A stretch of DNA of 64,000 nucleotides from Hymenobacter terrenus (GTDB lineage: Bacteria; Bacteroidota; Bacteroidia; Cytophagales; Hymenobacteraceae), in assembly GCF_000972495.1 (NCBI RefSeq), contig NZ_LATM01000003.1, positions 310,001 to 374,000 of the forward strand, given 5' to 3'. The position numbers were made by a program, and so were the translations under genes. Each line of letters begins with the position of its first letter. The first letter of the stretch is position 1. This document shows positions 25,603-34,529 of the stretch, piece by piece. The notes below the pieces were generated by a model. That model searched no databases. It saw only the letters and a list, made by a program, of their open reading frames with translations, and was not told where the DNA came from.

Positions 25603-26403
25603 TCACACCCGCAGCACCTCGATTCCGAGCTTGAGGAAGGGAGCAATCTGCTCGTCGGTCGCGCCGGTGTCGGTGATGAGTTGGTGGATTTCGGTTGTGG
25701 GGCAGATCAAGCAGGGCACGACCACGCCGAACTTAGTGTGGTCGGTCACCACGATGCGGCGTTTGGCTTGCTGAATCATGACGCGGTTCGTGGCGGCTTC
25801 CTCATGGTGAAGGTCGGTGAGGCCTTTTGCCGCGTCGATGCCATCGACTCCGATGAAGACTTTATCGACAAAAATCTGGCTCAGCGCATGGGTACACGCC
25901 GGGCCGACCAGTGAAAACCAGCCGCCGCGCAGGAAGCCACCCGTCACTAATACCTGCACGTCGTCGCGCTGGCTGAGTTCCATGGCCACGTTCACCGTAT
26001 TGGTTACCACAGTCACGTTGGCATGGGGGCGCAGGCTGCGGGTAACCTGCGTGGTAGTGGTGCCAGCTGTTAGCGAGATGGTTTCGCCCGGCTCGATGAG
26101 GGACGCGGCGGCCAGCCCGATGCGGCGCTTTTCGGCGATATTGCGTTCAATCTGCTCGTGAAAGCTGGAGTCGTTGCGGAAGGGCTCATAGAGTAGTGGC
26201 TCCACGGGCTTGGCCCCGCCATGGGTGCGTCGCAGCCGGCCGCGCTGTTCCAGCTCTACCAGGTCGCGGCGGACGGTGGCCACCGATACCCCAAATTGCT
26301 CCGCTAGCTCTTCCACGGTCACAGAGCCCATGTGCAGCAGCTTTTCAAGAATTATCTGAGACCGCAGCGCGGCGGCTTTGTCGGGGGTGAGAAGGTCGGA
26401 CAT
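25603..26403 (-). CDS. DeoR family sugar-operon repressor
   Basis: A 266-residue regulator with an N-terminal helix-turn-helix (VTVEELAEQFGVSVATVRRDLVELEQRG, then THGGA) typical of DeoR, and a C-terminal phosphosugar-sensing domain with TAGTTTTQV and a DGI--KGLTDLHHEEA segment. DeoR proteins usually respond to a phosphorylated sugar. The ATG at 26403 gives the standard N-terminus. It lies in the same strand and locus as two cupin phosphoglucose isomerases, a mannose-6-phosphate isomerase and a sugar porter, which are its probable targets. Confidence 0.94.
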   Translation of the reverse strand: MSDLLTPDKAAALRSQIILEKLLHMGSVTVEELAEQFGVSVATVRRDLVELEQRGRLRRTHGGAKPVEPLLYEPFRNDSSFHEQIERNIAEKRRIGLAAASLIEPGETISLTAGTTTTQVTRSLRPHANVTVVTNTVNVAMELSQRDDVQVLVTGGFLRGGWFSLVGPACTHALSQIFVDKVFIGVDGIDAAKGLTDLHHEEAATNRVMIQQAKRRIVVTDHTKFGVVVPCLICPTTEIHQLITDTGATDEQIAPFLKLGIEVLRV

Positions 26404-26540
26404 CTTATTGGCAACGAATAAGGAGTGAGGAATGAGGAATGCTTGGCAGCGGGGTAGATAAATTGCCGAAGGCTTCATCTACCCCACCTCCTGACAACTA
26501 AGATATCAGCCGATTGCTCCCTCAAACTAATCAACGGCCA

Positions 26541-27317
26541 CTATGGCTCGAAATCTCTCCAAATATTCGCTACCAATTCTGGCTGCGACACCCATTGCAC
26601 CCTCGCCGGGTCGTGGGCAAACTGCGTGTAAATCGGCACATCCGGCAACATGTGTAAGTCAGGGTAGAGGCGGGGTGCCTTCTGAATCAGTTCCGAAGGC
26701 TGGTAGTGTGGGTTGGCCTGCCAGTGCAGCTGGTCATTTTCGTCCAGCAGTGGGTACCAGGCCAGGCCGTGGCGAGCGCGCACGGCATCGTACGCAAAGC
26801 CGTATTCCCGGTCGCACCACGCCCCAAACGTGAGCGGTTGCGTAGGGTCGGCCGAAATGGTGGCGTGGGCCCAGCCGGGCGGCACCACGATAACCTGGCC
26901 GGGGCCGGCTGTCACGGCAAAGCAGCGGCCAGGCTCATCGGCGGCATACTCTTGCATGTACACCACGGCCCGTCCGGTCCAGATTTCATACACTTCCGGC
27001 GGCGACCACCCACTGTGCTGCGATACCTTGTGCACGTGGCCTTGGGACCGCACCGGTTCCTGACCCAACCGCCCGGCCGCATAGGTCACGGCGCCGAACA
27101 GCAGCATCCGGGTCTGCAATTCAGGGCGATGCTCCTGGCAGCCCACATCCATGGCAATGCCGTACACCACGGGCGGACCGGCTGCCGCGGGGTCGCGCAG
27201 GCTGGCCCGAATTGCGTCGAGGGTGCGGAATTCAGGTTCCGGACCAAACACATTGAGGCCGTAGCGAAAGCCCAGGTCAGCGGTGGGCTGAATATCGAAG
27301 CCGGGAGAAAAGGTCAT
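26541..27317 (-). CDS. Cupin-type glucose-6-phosphate isomerase family protein
   Basis: A 258-residue protein of the archaeal-type (cupin) phosphoglucose isomerase family. The metal motif is visible as GHVHKVSQHSGWSPPEVYEI followed by an aromatic strand and PPGWAHATI; the histidines and glutamate of this block bind Mn or Fe in the family. The enzyme would interconvert glucose-6-phosphate and fructose-6-phosphate. It starts 8 bases after the stop of the mannose-6-phosphate isomerase gene, so the two are translated from one transcript. A second family member lies further upstream. Confidence 0.82.
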   Translation of the reverse strand: MTFSPGFDIQPTADLGFRYGLNVFGPEPEFRTLDAIRASLRDPAAAGPPVVYGIAMDVGCQEHRPELQTRMLLFGAVTYAAGRLGQEPVRSQGHVHKVSQHSGWSPPEVYEIWTGRAVVYMQEYAADEPGRCFAVTAGPGQVIVVPPGWAHATISADPTQPLTFGAWCDREYGFAYDAVRARHGLAWYPLLDENDQLHWQANPHYQPSELIQKAPRLYPDLHMLPDVPIYTQFAHDPARVQWVSQPELVANIWRDFEP

Positions 27318-27325
27318 GTAACAAG

Positions 27326-29224
27326 TTATTTAACGGTCAACAGGCCGTCGCGCTCATCTGACGACGATGGCGCCAGAGGATCAATTAACCCGCTTGGTCC
27401 AACGAACAATGCGTCGACTTCCAAGATGCTATTCCCCACCGGTGAGGGGGCAGGGATGGGGTGAGTGCGCACGAAGGCCTTCAGCGTCGCGCATTCCGTT
27501 CCTTCGGCTGCGCCATGCGGCCGGATAGTATATTCCCCCACTGCGGCCGGCACGATGAACGTTTCGGCGTAGTGCACCACAAAGGGCTCGAAAGCGTGGT
27601 CCGGACTTTCCACAATAGCCTCGGCACCTTGCACTAGGTTGAGCACGTTCACGCCGCCCCCGGTGTGATGGGGCACCGTACCCGTAAACCAGTGGCGGCG
27701 CGTTTCGATGAATTCGCGCTCGTGCAGGCCCGTGCGCTCCTCGTGCCAGCCGTCGCCTGAGGCTACCAGCTCGAAGCGGTTCACCAGGTTTTGCTCGACC
27801 CAGGCGGTGGTGCGGTCAGGCTGAATATTGGCCGCGCCGTGGTCCAGGTGAATGGGCCGGGGCCGGCCATCGAGCCCCAGCCGGGCCCAGTCCCAGAGCT
27901 TAAAGGTGAAGATGTAGGGCGTCGCCGATATCTCCAGCACCATACTTCCGGCGCCTGAGCAGTGAATGGTGCCGGCCGGTATCAGGAAATGGTCGTGCTT
28001 GCGGGCGGGAAATTGGTTGATGTATTTCTCGTCGGGAAACGGCGCGTTTGGCTCCTGCTGCGCCCGCTGCAGGTCGGCGAGCAGGGCATTATAGTCAGTG
28101 CCTTCTTTGAGGCCAAGGTACACTACCGCGCCGGGCTCGGCATCGAGCATGTAGTAGCTCTCATCCTGCGTATAGGCCATCCCGAATTTGTCCTGGATGT
28201 ACTCGGTGAGCGGGTGTACTTGCAGCGACAAGTTGCCGCCACCCACGGTATCCAGAAAGTCGAAGCGAATGGGAAACTCGGTGCCGAAGCGCCCGTGCAC
28301 AGCCTCGCCCAGCAGCTCGCGCGGGTGCTCAAACACGAGGTTGATGCTCGGTATTTCCACCCGCTCCTCCCCAAAACCCAGCAGTAAACTATTTTCTTCG
28401 GGCACGCAGTCGAAGCACCAGGCGTAGTTGGGTGGGCCGTCGGGCAGGTCGCATACTTCACGCATCCACTGCCCACCCCAGGGACCAGGGTCAAAGAAGG
28501 GCACCACCCGGAAAGGCCGCCGCACGGCCGCCGCCATGCCCACCCGCAAGGCCGTCCCGGTAATTAGCTTGGGTGTGGCCGCATTGTTGGTATCGAGTAG
28601 AAAGTCGGCGCGGCGCAGTACCTGTTTCTTGAGCCGGTCGGCGGCCCGCCAGTCCACAAAATAGGCCCGCTTGTACTTCAGGCTGGCTTTTTCGGCGAAG
28701 TTGGCGCTGCCCAGGTTAGCGATTTCACCCCGGCGCTGGCGCTGCTGAATTTCCCAGCGTGCCAGGTCGGCGTACACAACTACGGTGGCAGTGGGGGCCA
28801 GTAGCGTGGCGCCAGTGCCCAGCACGATTACCAGCCCGCCAGTGGCCTGGGCCAGTAGGTCGCGGGCACCTTCCAGCTTGGCCGGGTCAAAGAAATCAGC
28901 CACTGTCAGCCCATTGAGCCGGCCAAAAACGGGGTCATCGGTGAGTGGCCCGGCCACTAGCGTGTCGATGGTGCCCGTGGGCAGGTATAATTCATCCACC
29001 ACCACACAATGGGCTGGTTCCAGCGCCCCCACCAACTCCTGCTGCAGGGCCACCAGATTGGTGCCGGGGTAGCATTCGACGGCTAGCACCAGCGGCCGGC
29101 CGGTTGGCCGCGGGGCAGCGTTTAGTGCGGCCTGCAGCGTTTCGCCAATGGCCAGCCAGCCAGTTTGGCAAGCCGCTTTGTCGGCGGCAACGGGGATAAA
29201 GGGCACTTTATCGTAGCTGGACAT
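27326..29224 (-). CDS. Two-domain class I mannose-6-phosphate isomerase with an extra C-terminal tail
   Basis: A 632-residue protein. The C-terminal two thirds form a class I phosphomannose isomerase (LSLQVHPLTEYIQDKFGM, ESYYMLD, DHFLIPAGTIHCSGAG: zinc ligands Gln/His/Glu/His). The N-terminal about 230 residues resemble a P-loop uridine-kinase-like domain, but the Walker A position (ECYPGTNLVAL) lacks the GKS signature, so it is probably non-catalytic. From about residue 587 the reading frame runs through a GC-rich segment (27434-27465) resembling the dispersed intergenic repeat, adding about 46 residues that look foreign to the family. It is in an operon with the two cupin isomerases. Confidence 0.87.
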   Translation of the reverse strand: MSSYDKVPFIPVAADKAACQTGWLAIGETLQAALNAAPRPTGRPLVLAVECYPGTNLVALQQELVGALEPAHCVVVDELYLPTGTIDTLVAGPLTDDPVFGRLNGLTVADFFDPAKLEGARDLLAQATGGLVIVLGTGATLLAPTATVVVYADLARWEIQQRQRRGEIANLGSANFAEKASLKYKRAYFVDWRAADRLKKQVLRRADFLLDTNNAATPKLITGTALRVGMAAAVRRPFRVVPFFDPGPWGGQWMREVCDLPDGPPNYAWCFDCVPEENSLLLGFGEERVEIPSINLVFEHPRELLGEAVHGRFGTEFPIRFDFLDTVGGGNLSLQVHPLTEYIQDKFGMAYTQDESYYMLDAEPGAVVYLGLKEGTDYNALLADLQRAQQEPNAPFPDEKYINQFPARKHDHFLIPAGTIHCSGAGSMVLEISATPYIFTFKLWDWARLGLDGRPRPIHLDHGAANIQPDRTTAWVEQNLVNRFELVASGDGWHEERTGLHEREFIETRRHWFTGTVPHHTGGGVNVLNLVQGAEAIVESPDHAFEPFVVHYAETFIVPAAVGEYTIRPHGAAEGTECATLKAFVRTHPIPAPSPVGNSILEVDALFVGPSGLIDPLAPSSSDERDGLLTVK

Positions 29225-29383
29225 TTCGCATCTAAATTTAAAAATCAGGAGTATTGAGCGAATATTGATGAAAGCTGTTTAGTTGCTCAGCGTAAGCAAA
29301 AGCCGGCGGCTTGGTGCCTTCGAGTAAATCCTATGCAGCCTTAAAAAATGGAAGTAGTAGCGAGGGAGAACCACAGCTGACTT

Positions 29384-29950
29384 CTAATTCGGAATTAATT
29401 CCGGCTTGCCATTTACCGCTCGCATGCGGGCGCCAAAGCCTTGGTTGACAATGGTTTCGTAGTCATGTCCGGCATCCGAGGGCCAGCAGGCGAGAAAGGA
29501 GAGCACCGTGTCACCGGTATTTGCTACGCGGTGAGCCGTGCGGCCAGGAATGTAGTGCACCGAGCCGGGATGCATGACCTCATGCCACGTGTGGCCCGCT
29601 TCGTCCATCAGAATCAGGGCACCATGGCCTTGCACGGTGGTGTAGTATTCGGCGCGGTCGCGCTGGGCATGGAAGTGGCCCTTCGTCATGAAATACTCGT
29701 CACCCACCAGACCAGGCTCGATAAAGGTATTGCCCCAGAACAATCCGCCCTGGGTGCCTTCAGGTACGGGCAAGTAGAGTTGTACGCGGTAAGCAAGCTG
29801 GTTGGGCGGCAGCGCTTGACGGGCCGCCTCATCTAAGAAAACACCCGCTAAATCGGCTAGGTTGCGGCTGCTTTCCGCCACGGCAGAGCCATTGAGACGG
29901 CCGGTAGTAAAATCAACGGTAACGGGCATAAAGGCGGGTGTGAAGGACAA
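29384..29950 (-). CDS. Second cupin-type glucose-6-phosphate isomerase family protein
   Basis: A 188-residue cupin (MPVTVDFTTGRLNG near the start; an alternative ATG at 29929 gives a start that fits the family better). The metal motif is KGHFHAQRDRAEYYT, then a PGSVHYIPGRTAHRV block, matching the archaeal-type phosphoglucose isomerase family; the closest match is the shorter GPI form. It is the first gene of the minus-strand operon, 159 bases before the mannose-6-phosphate isomerase gene. Whether it and the 258-residue paralogue act on the same sugar phosphate is not clear. Confidence 0.82.
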   Translation of the reverse strand: MSFTPAFMPVTVDFTTGRLNGSAVAESSRNLADLAGVFLDEAARQALPPNQLAYRVQLYLPVPEGTQGGLFWGNTFIEPGLVGDEYFMTKGHFHAQRDRAEYYTTVQGHGALILMDEAGHTWHEVMHPGSVHYIPGRTAHRVANTGDTVLSFLACWPSDAGHDYETIVNQGFGARMRAVNGKPELIPN

Positions 29951-30942
29951 TGGATAACTAACTCATCCCTTCTTGTGGCAAAGGATGCTCGATTGTTGAT
30001 TGTTTAGAGTGCAAACGTGCAAAATATTTTCGATTTATCGATAAGAATTTCGTGTCTGCTCGGAGTTATAAGCAGAAAACGGCAGTGTTTAATTGATGGT
30101 TCGCGTTTTTAAATAGCTGGTATTGATAATACTGCTGTATTAACTGTTGTTTATACAGTATTGCGCTATTCCAATCTGGAATTCGGCAGCATCTTAGCAT
30201 TTACAAGGGAGCCGGCCCGAGCATCTGGCCCGCCTTGATGACTTCCCGGGCCGTAGCTGGGTGAGCAGGACTACAATTGCTGATAGATAAGCGGTGGCCC
30301 TGATTCAAGCGGCCAGATATACAATCGTATTTATTGCTTCAAGTACTTCACACTGCTGTCACGCCACCGGTAGCACAACGACAGACTGAAGCAGTGTAGC
30401 GCCGCCTTGTTGGCGGTCTTGGTGCCAGGAAAGAGGACTTGCGACCCTCCCGAAGTTCTGCCAGTAATAGGGGGAGCCGGCTCTAGCAAGGCCTAAGGCC
30501 GTGAGTACTGGCAAGAGAAGAATGAGAATGTTCAAAAAGGGGTGGGCATCCACCGGAAACTTGAATTTGGCGCTAATATGTTGTTGGATGGCGTAACGTC
30601 TGCGGATGAATGATGTGCACGACCCAACCGTATTATCGGCCACCGTTGGCAGCTGAGAAATAGGCCCCTTCTTTTGCTAGAAGACCAGGTCGAGGAAATC
30701 GTTAGGCGGAAGTCGTTTTAAATCAGCACTATTGTTCCAAGTACAAGTCTGTACGATGCCGCTGGTAAAGAACTGCCTCACTTACCTACCAGCGGTTCTC
30801 GGGTTGGTAGACGTGTGCCCCTACAGGGTCGTACGCGGCAGAGCCCGCCCTACCGCGTACGACCCCGATTCGCTTGATGCGCGAAGCCTCAGGGGCGGGG
30901 AGCCGAACGAACAACCGCACACAAACCGGAGAACCGCTCTGA
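29951..30942. other. Long non-coding region with inverted repeats, upstream of the isomerase operon
   Basis: A 992-base region with no convincing gene. The first 200 bases are AT-rich and should carry the promoter of the isomerase operon; an inverted repeat AATACTG/CAGTATT (30128-30134, 30156-30162) and TGCAAACGTGCA at 30010-30021 are possible regulator sites. A minus-strand frame around 30200-30270 ends PATAREVIKAGQMLGP, which could be a gene scrap. A plus-side hairpin cluster at 30791-30938 is listed separately. Confidence 0.4.
30791..30938. repeat. Nested inverted repeats containing a copy of the dispersed repeat
   Basis: Outer arms AGCGGTTCTC (30791-30800) and GAGAACCGCT (30929-30938) enclose a perfect 13-bp hairpin, GGGTCGTACGCGG (30826-30838) with CCGCGTACGACCC (30853-30865). 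Between them, 30863-30904 on the minus strand matches the dispersed repeat seen at 52022-52065, including GCTTCGCGCATCAAGCGAA. This is a small composite non-coding element. Confidence 0.6.
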
Positions 30943-31518
30943 CTAGGAGGCTGGCGTGACTTTCTCCAGGGCTGGTACGGGCGGTTCCGTGAGCAAGGCG
31001 GATGTACCCAAAAAATGGTCGGGGTTGCGTAGTGCGTCGTATGCGGCGATGGTGCTGGCAAAGCAGGTCCAGGCCGTGATTGGCAGGTAGGCGTTGGGCA
31101 GCTTATCGTCGCCGGTGCGGCGGGCTAATACCAGGCTGGCCACTGAGGCAGCCGTATCAGTCAGGGTCCACACGGCGCTGAGCACGGGGCTGCGCAAGCC
31201 GAAATACGCTATTCCATACGTCACGAAATCAACCCACAGCACGGCTTGCAGAGCCAGCAGCTCACGGCGGTGAGGCAGATTGCGTGGGGCGTTGAGGAGC
31301 CGCAGCCCACCCCAGGTGAGGGCCAGGTTGTTCAGGGGCCAGATGATGGGAAAAGTGACGGCCGGCGGCGCCCACACGGGCAGCTTCTCGCTTTCGTAGA
31401 ATTTGTCTCGCTCGCGGCTTTTGCGCCGGCCCGCGGTGAGGGCCCCCACGGCCGTGATGCCACCGAGAAACAAGGCGCCGTGCCACCAGCGGTAGCGAGG
31501 AGCGGTGGTTGCTTTCAT
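30943..31518 (-). CDS. TspO/MBR-like membrane protein
   Basis: A 191-residue protein with four to five hydrophobic segments. WAPPAVTFPIIWPLNNLAL resembles the PP-W/F-P-W region of TspO/MBR proteins, and LPITAWTCFASTIAAYDALRNPD resembles the last helix with its conserved W and F residues. Family proteins bind porphyrins or sterols and sit in the outer or cytoplasmic membrane. The fit is only moderate and the protein could be a divergent relative. It stands alone between non-coding repeats. Confidence 0.6.
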   Translation of the reverse strand: MKATTAPRYRWWHGALFLGGITAVGALTAGRRKSRERDKFYESEKLPVWAPPAVTFPIIWPLNNLALTWGGLRLLNAPRNLPHRRELLALQAVLWVDFVTYGIAYFGLRSPVLSAVWTLTDTAASVASLVLARRTGDDKLPNAYLPITAWTCFASTIAAYDALRNPDHFLGTSALLTEPPVPALEKVTPAS

Positions 31519-31536
31519 ATTAGCTTATTATTCAAA

Positions 31537-31658
31537 TTGGGGCGTAGTCGCGTAGCGACAATCGATTGGTAGAGACCTATACAGGCATTCTATTACCGCT
31601 ACGCGGCTTTTAGCCATTTGTTCTACCAACTGATTGTCGCTATGCGACTACGCCCCAA
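31537..31658. repeat. Large imperfect inverted repeat (MITE-like)
   Basis: Two 37-base arms, 31537-31573 and 31622-31658, are complementary at 34 of 37 positions and are separated by 48 bases. The arms begin TTGGGGCGTAGTCGC and end with CTACCAA-like ends. The element lies in the gap upstream of the TspO-like gene. No transposase is present; it may be a miniature inverted-repeat element or a repeat hairpin characteristic of this genus. Confidence 0.75.
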
Positions 31659-31732
31659 CTTAGGTCTGCCAGGCTTACCGTCATTCAGAAGGCGTTGCGT
31701 TCACGCGCGCGTTTCTTGTTACTTGACGCATC

Positions 31733-32602
31733 TTACCACTCCCAGGCTACGCCCACTGTGTATTGGTTACCCGAATACACGTTGCGCAGCTTGCCGAAAC
31801 CCGAAGCCCAGTCGGCCGTGGCCGAGAGATTCTTGGTGAAATTGTAGCTGGCCCCCAGCCCGGCGGTGGAGTAGGCCACTCCCTCACCCAGGCCAATGGT
31901 ACCAAATTTAGCGAGGTTGGGCGCGCTCACTTTGTCTAGGGTGCTGGCCGTGGCCGTTATCCAAACCTTGTCGAAAAACTTGTAGCCCAGCTGGGCGCCA
32001 TAGGTATACTGATCAATGAAGCCGCCGGTGCGCTTATTGTAGCCGGCGCTCAGCGTGAAGAAAGCAGGCAGTTGGCCCAGGCTGTACGAGAGGGAAGCGC
32101 GGGTCTAGATGTTCCACTCGCCGTCGCCGGTGGGCAGGCGCAGCACGATGCTGGGGTCCGTTTTGCTGCGACCAAACACGTTGGGGTTGCCCAAGGGGGC
32201 CTCCACGGCCACGGCCACGGCCACGGCTAGCGGCCATTTTCCCGTCAGCACCCCGTAGCGCAGGCCGATTTCGGGGTCGCCCACGCCCTGGCCGGGGGTG
32301 AGGTTGGGGAAAGTAGCGCGCCGGAAAAACGGAAAATTCAAGGTCGCCTCCAACCGGTCGGTGAGGCCATATTCGCCATAGATGCCGTACACCTGCTGCT
32401 GAAAGCGGGCCGTTTCGATGGTGCCGCCCGTGAGCGGGTGGTAGCGGTCGGTGTTGACGGTAGTCAGGCCGACTTTCACGTAGCCTTTCTTCTTCTTACG
32501 GGTCCAGCCCCCGCTGGCAAGGCGGGGGGGCTAGCCAGCAGCCACAGGGCTAGCAGCAAAAGTTGGCGCGACTGGGATAGGAAGCAGTCGTTCTGAAAAC
32601 AT
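31733..32602 (-). pseudogene. Decayed outer-membrane transporter-like gene
   Basis: The reading frame is broken three times. The signal-peptide region (hydrophobic LLLLALWLLAS) is out of frame with both the ATG at 32602 and the mature part. The mature part, from KVGLTTVNTDRY to GDGEWNI, then meets a TAG (complement of 32104-32106) and continues in the same frame as TRASLSYSLGQL onward to a normal TAA at 31733. The product would be a small beta-barrel of the phenol-degradation transporter or porin type, with alternating strands (GYNKRTGGFIDQYT, LGASYNFTKNL). A C run of seven near the signal marks one likely slip site. Sequencing error cannot be excluded. Confidence 0.75.
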
Positions 32603-32604
32603 GA

Positions 32605-33064
32605 TTATTTCAGTGGGGCCGCTCCAAAATTGTATTCTGCTACTTCGCAGTGAATGATGACGTGCGTAAAGCCCGCGGCAGTACCCGGAATGGCCAGCGT
32701 CTGCGCCCCATCGCGGGTGACGGTGCCCACGCGCAGCACATTCGTTGGATCGGCCTTCCGTTGCACCCGAACCAAGCCATTGGATTTGGCCAGGTGTACA
32801 CCCAGCGAGCTGGTGTGGAAGTCGGTGCGGAAGTCAGGAGCGAAGCGCACGAACTCCGCGCCGGCTGCGTCGCGCTCAATCGCTACCATGCCGCTGCTCT
32901 GCACTCCTCCCTGGGAACATGGTGCCCGTGCGAAGGGTAGCCGTACCAGTGACCGTAGTAGGAGTTGACAGCGGCTCTGGGTCGACCACTTTCTTGTTAC
33001 AGGAATTCAAGCCCACATTCGGGCCCAGAAAAAACAGCAGCGAAATTCGGTTAGAGAAGCGCAT
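32605..33064 (-). pseudogene. Frameshifted DM13-like lipoprotein gene
   Basis: The N-terminal part (MRFSNRISLLFF, then a cysteine in NSCNKK as lipobox-like site) and the DM13-like domain lie in different frames. They join if one base is removed near 32911-32915 (CCC on the minus strand). The domain then reads GGVQSSGMVAIERDAAGAEF, with FRTDFHTSSLGVHLAKS and VIIHCEVAEYNFGAAPLK, typical of electron-transfer DM13 domains. It ends 2 bases before the start of the decayed barrel gene, so the two formed an operon that has decayed together or contains local sequencing errors. Confidence 0.72.
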
Positions 33065-33287
33065 AAGACAGGGTGTTTAGGATGATGAAAAATTTACTAA
33101 TAGCTTATTAAGCTGTTGGTGGCGGGCAGCAGCCGAGTGGTGGACAGAGGAAGACACTGGACGTAGTGCCTGGGCCACGGACAACTATGATGGCACAGGT
33201 TATCAGTTGCTGGTGACTCGATGCTGTGGTCATTTGGTTTCCTCATGGGTACCTGTCAGGTAGAAAATACAAGAAAGCAGCCGGAAC

Positions 33288-34100
33288 TTACAGCTTGATT
33301 CCCGGATGTAAGGCCTGTGCGCTCAGCGGCAAGCTGGCTGCGCCCACAATGTGACGCGAGTTCTTTTCCTGCACCAGTACCACGGCGCGCAGGTTCTGGC
33401 TTTTCCATTGGCCGTCCAGGGCTAGTGAAGTCGTGGCGTTGAAAGTACCATCGGCAGCTACCGGGCCGAGGGAGCGCAGAGCGCGCACTACGGCGGCGTG
33501 GCGCAGCAGGCGGCCCGAATTTTCGCCCCGGCCTACTTGGCTCGAAAGGCCGGCTTCGGTGAGTACTAGCAGAACCTCAGCGGAGTTGGTGCCAGTGGGC
33601 AGGGAGGTCACGTGCACAGTGAGCGCGCCATTGGCGGCGCGGGTCACGCCCACCGTGGCGCGGGGCGCTTTGGCAGCCTTCAGCACAGTGGCATCCAACT
33701 CTCCGCGGCGGCTGCCCACGAACTCATATTGCCCGTTCACCACGGCTTGCGGCGTGTAGGAGCCTTCGCCAAACCCCTTGGCGTACTCGCGCTGCCGTTC
33801 GGTGAAGACGGCCGACGAGAACGGGTCTTTCCAGCCCAGACGGTTCCAGTAGTCTACATGCTGGCTGAGGGCAATGACTTCGACGCCGGCCAGCGACTGA
33901 CTGGTTTCCAGCTCACGCAGCGCCGCATCGGCAGACGGACAGCTGGAGCAGCCTTCGGAGGTAAATAGCTCCACTACCACTGGCACATTGCCCACGCCGG
34001 TATTAGGCGTGACCGGCCGGCTGGCCATGCGGGAGCCAACCAATGCCGCCATCGAAGCAACCATAAGCAAGGATATGATAGCGAATATGATACGTTTCAT
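33288..34100 (-). CDS. DUF1223 thioredoxin-like protein
   Basis: A 270-residue protein with an N-terminal membrane anchor or signal (IIFAIISLLMVASMAALVG). The DUF1223 domain begins VVVELFTSEGCSSCPSADAAL, with a CxxC-like ECSSC pair (EGCSSCP), and contains LSQHVDYWNRLGWKDPFSS and TPQAVVNGQYEFVGS, all typical. Family members are thioredoxin-fold proteins facing the periplasm; no reaction is assigned. The 223 bases upstream of the DM13 pseudogene hold no other gene. Confidence 0.9.
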   Translation of the reverse strand: MKRIIFAIISLLMVASMAALVGSRMASRPVTPNTGVGNVPVVVELFTSEGCSSCPSADAALRELETSQSLAGVEVIALSQHVDYWNRLGWKDPFSSAVFTERQREYAKGFGEGSYTPQAVVNGQYEFVGSRRGELDATVLKAAKAPRATVGVTRAANGALTVHVTSLPTGTNSAEVLLVLTEAGLSSQVGRGENSGRLLRHAAVVRALRSLGPVAADGTFNATTSLALDGQWKSQNLRAVVLVQEKNSRHIVGAASLPLSAQALHPGIKL

Positions 34101-34529
34101 AGCTAAGGAAAGCGATAAGTAAAAGCGAAAGGAAACTTGTTGGGCTTCTGACAGGCTGGACGCGGGAAGAGGGATAACCTTGCAGCCGGCGCGAAAAAAG
34201 TTTATCAGCGAGGAGTGGAAATAAGCAGGAGGGAGGCTAAAGTCTGCATGGCTCGGAGACTGGAGAGCCGTGCGCCCATTGCGTGGTCCGCCATGTTCGA
34301 CATGCGCTGCGTTTGGGTCTTACAGGTTATTTTTAGCTAAAAAAAAGTGTGGGGAACCCTTGTAAGGAGCGCCGTCTTCTCACGTCAGGTATCTCGTAGC
34401 TCCGGTGGAGCTAGCTGCCTGCTGGCCGCTCTTTTTCTATTCGTCCCATCTTCGTGCTGGTGCTTCCGGTCTGCTGCGGAGCTTTTGTTTGCATCAACTT
34501 CTTGTCTTCTCACCATTAGACTATTCATT
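34101..34529. other. Divergent upstream region of the DUF1223 and cytochrome b genes
   Basis: The 429-base gap between two divergent genes must carry two promoters. The frame that precedes ATG 34530 has no coding character and is treated as leader. No clear operator was seen. Confidence 0.45.

Noticed and set aside
30359..30643. Minus-strand frame of 94 residues in the long non-coding region
   Set aside because: The sequence has no recognised domain, an odd composition and no ribosome-binding context; a chance frame seems more likely.
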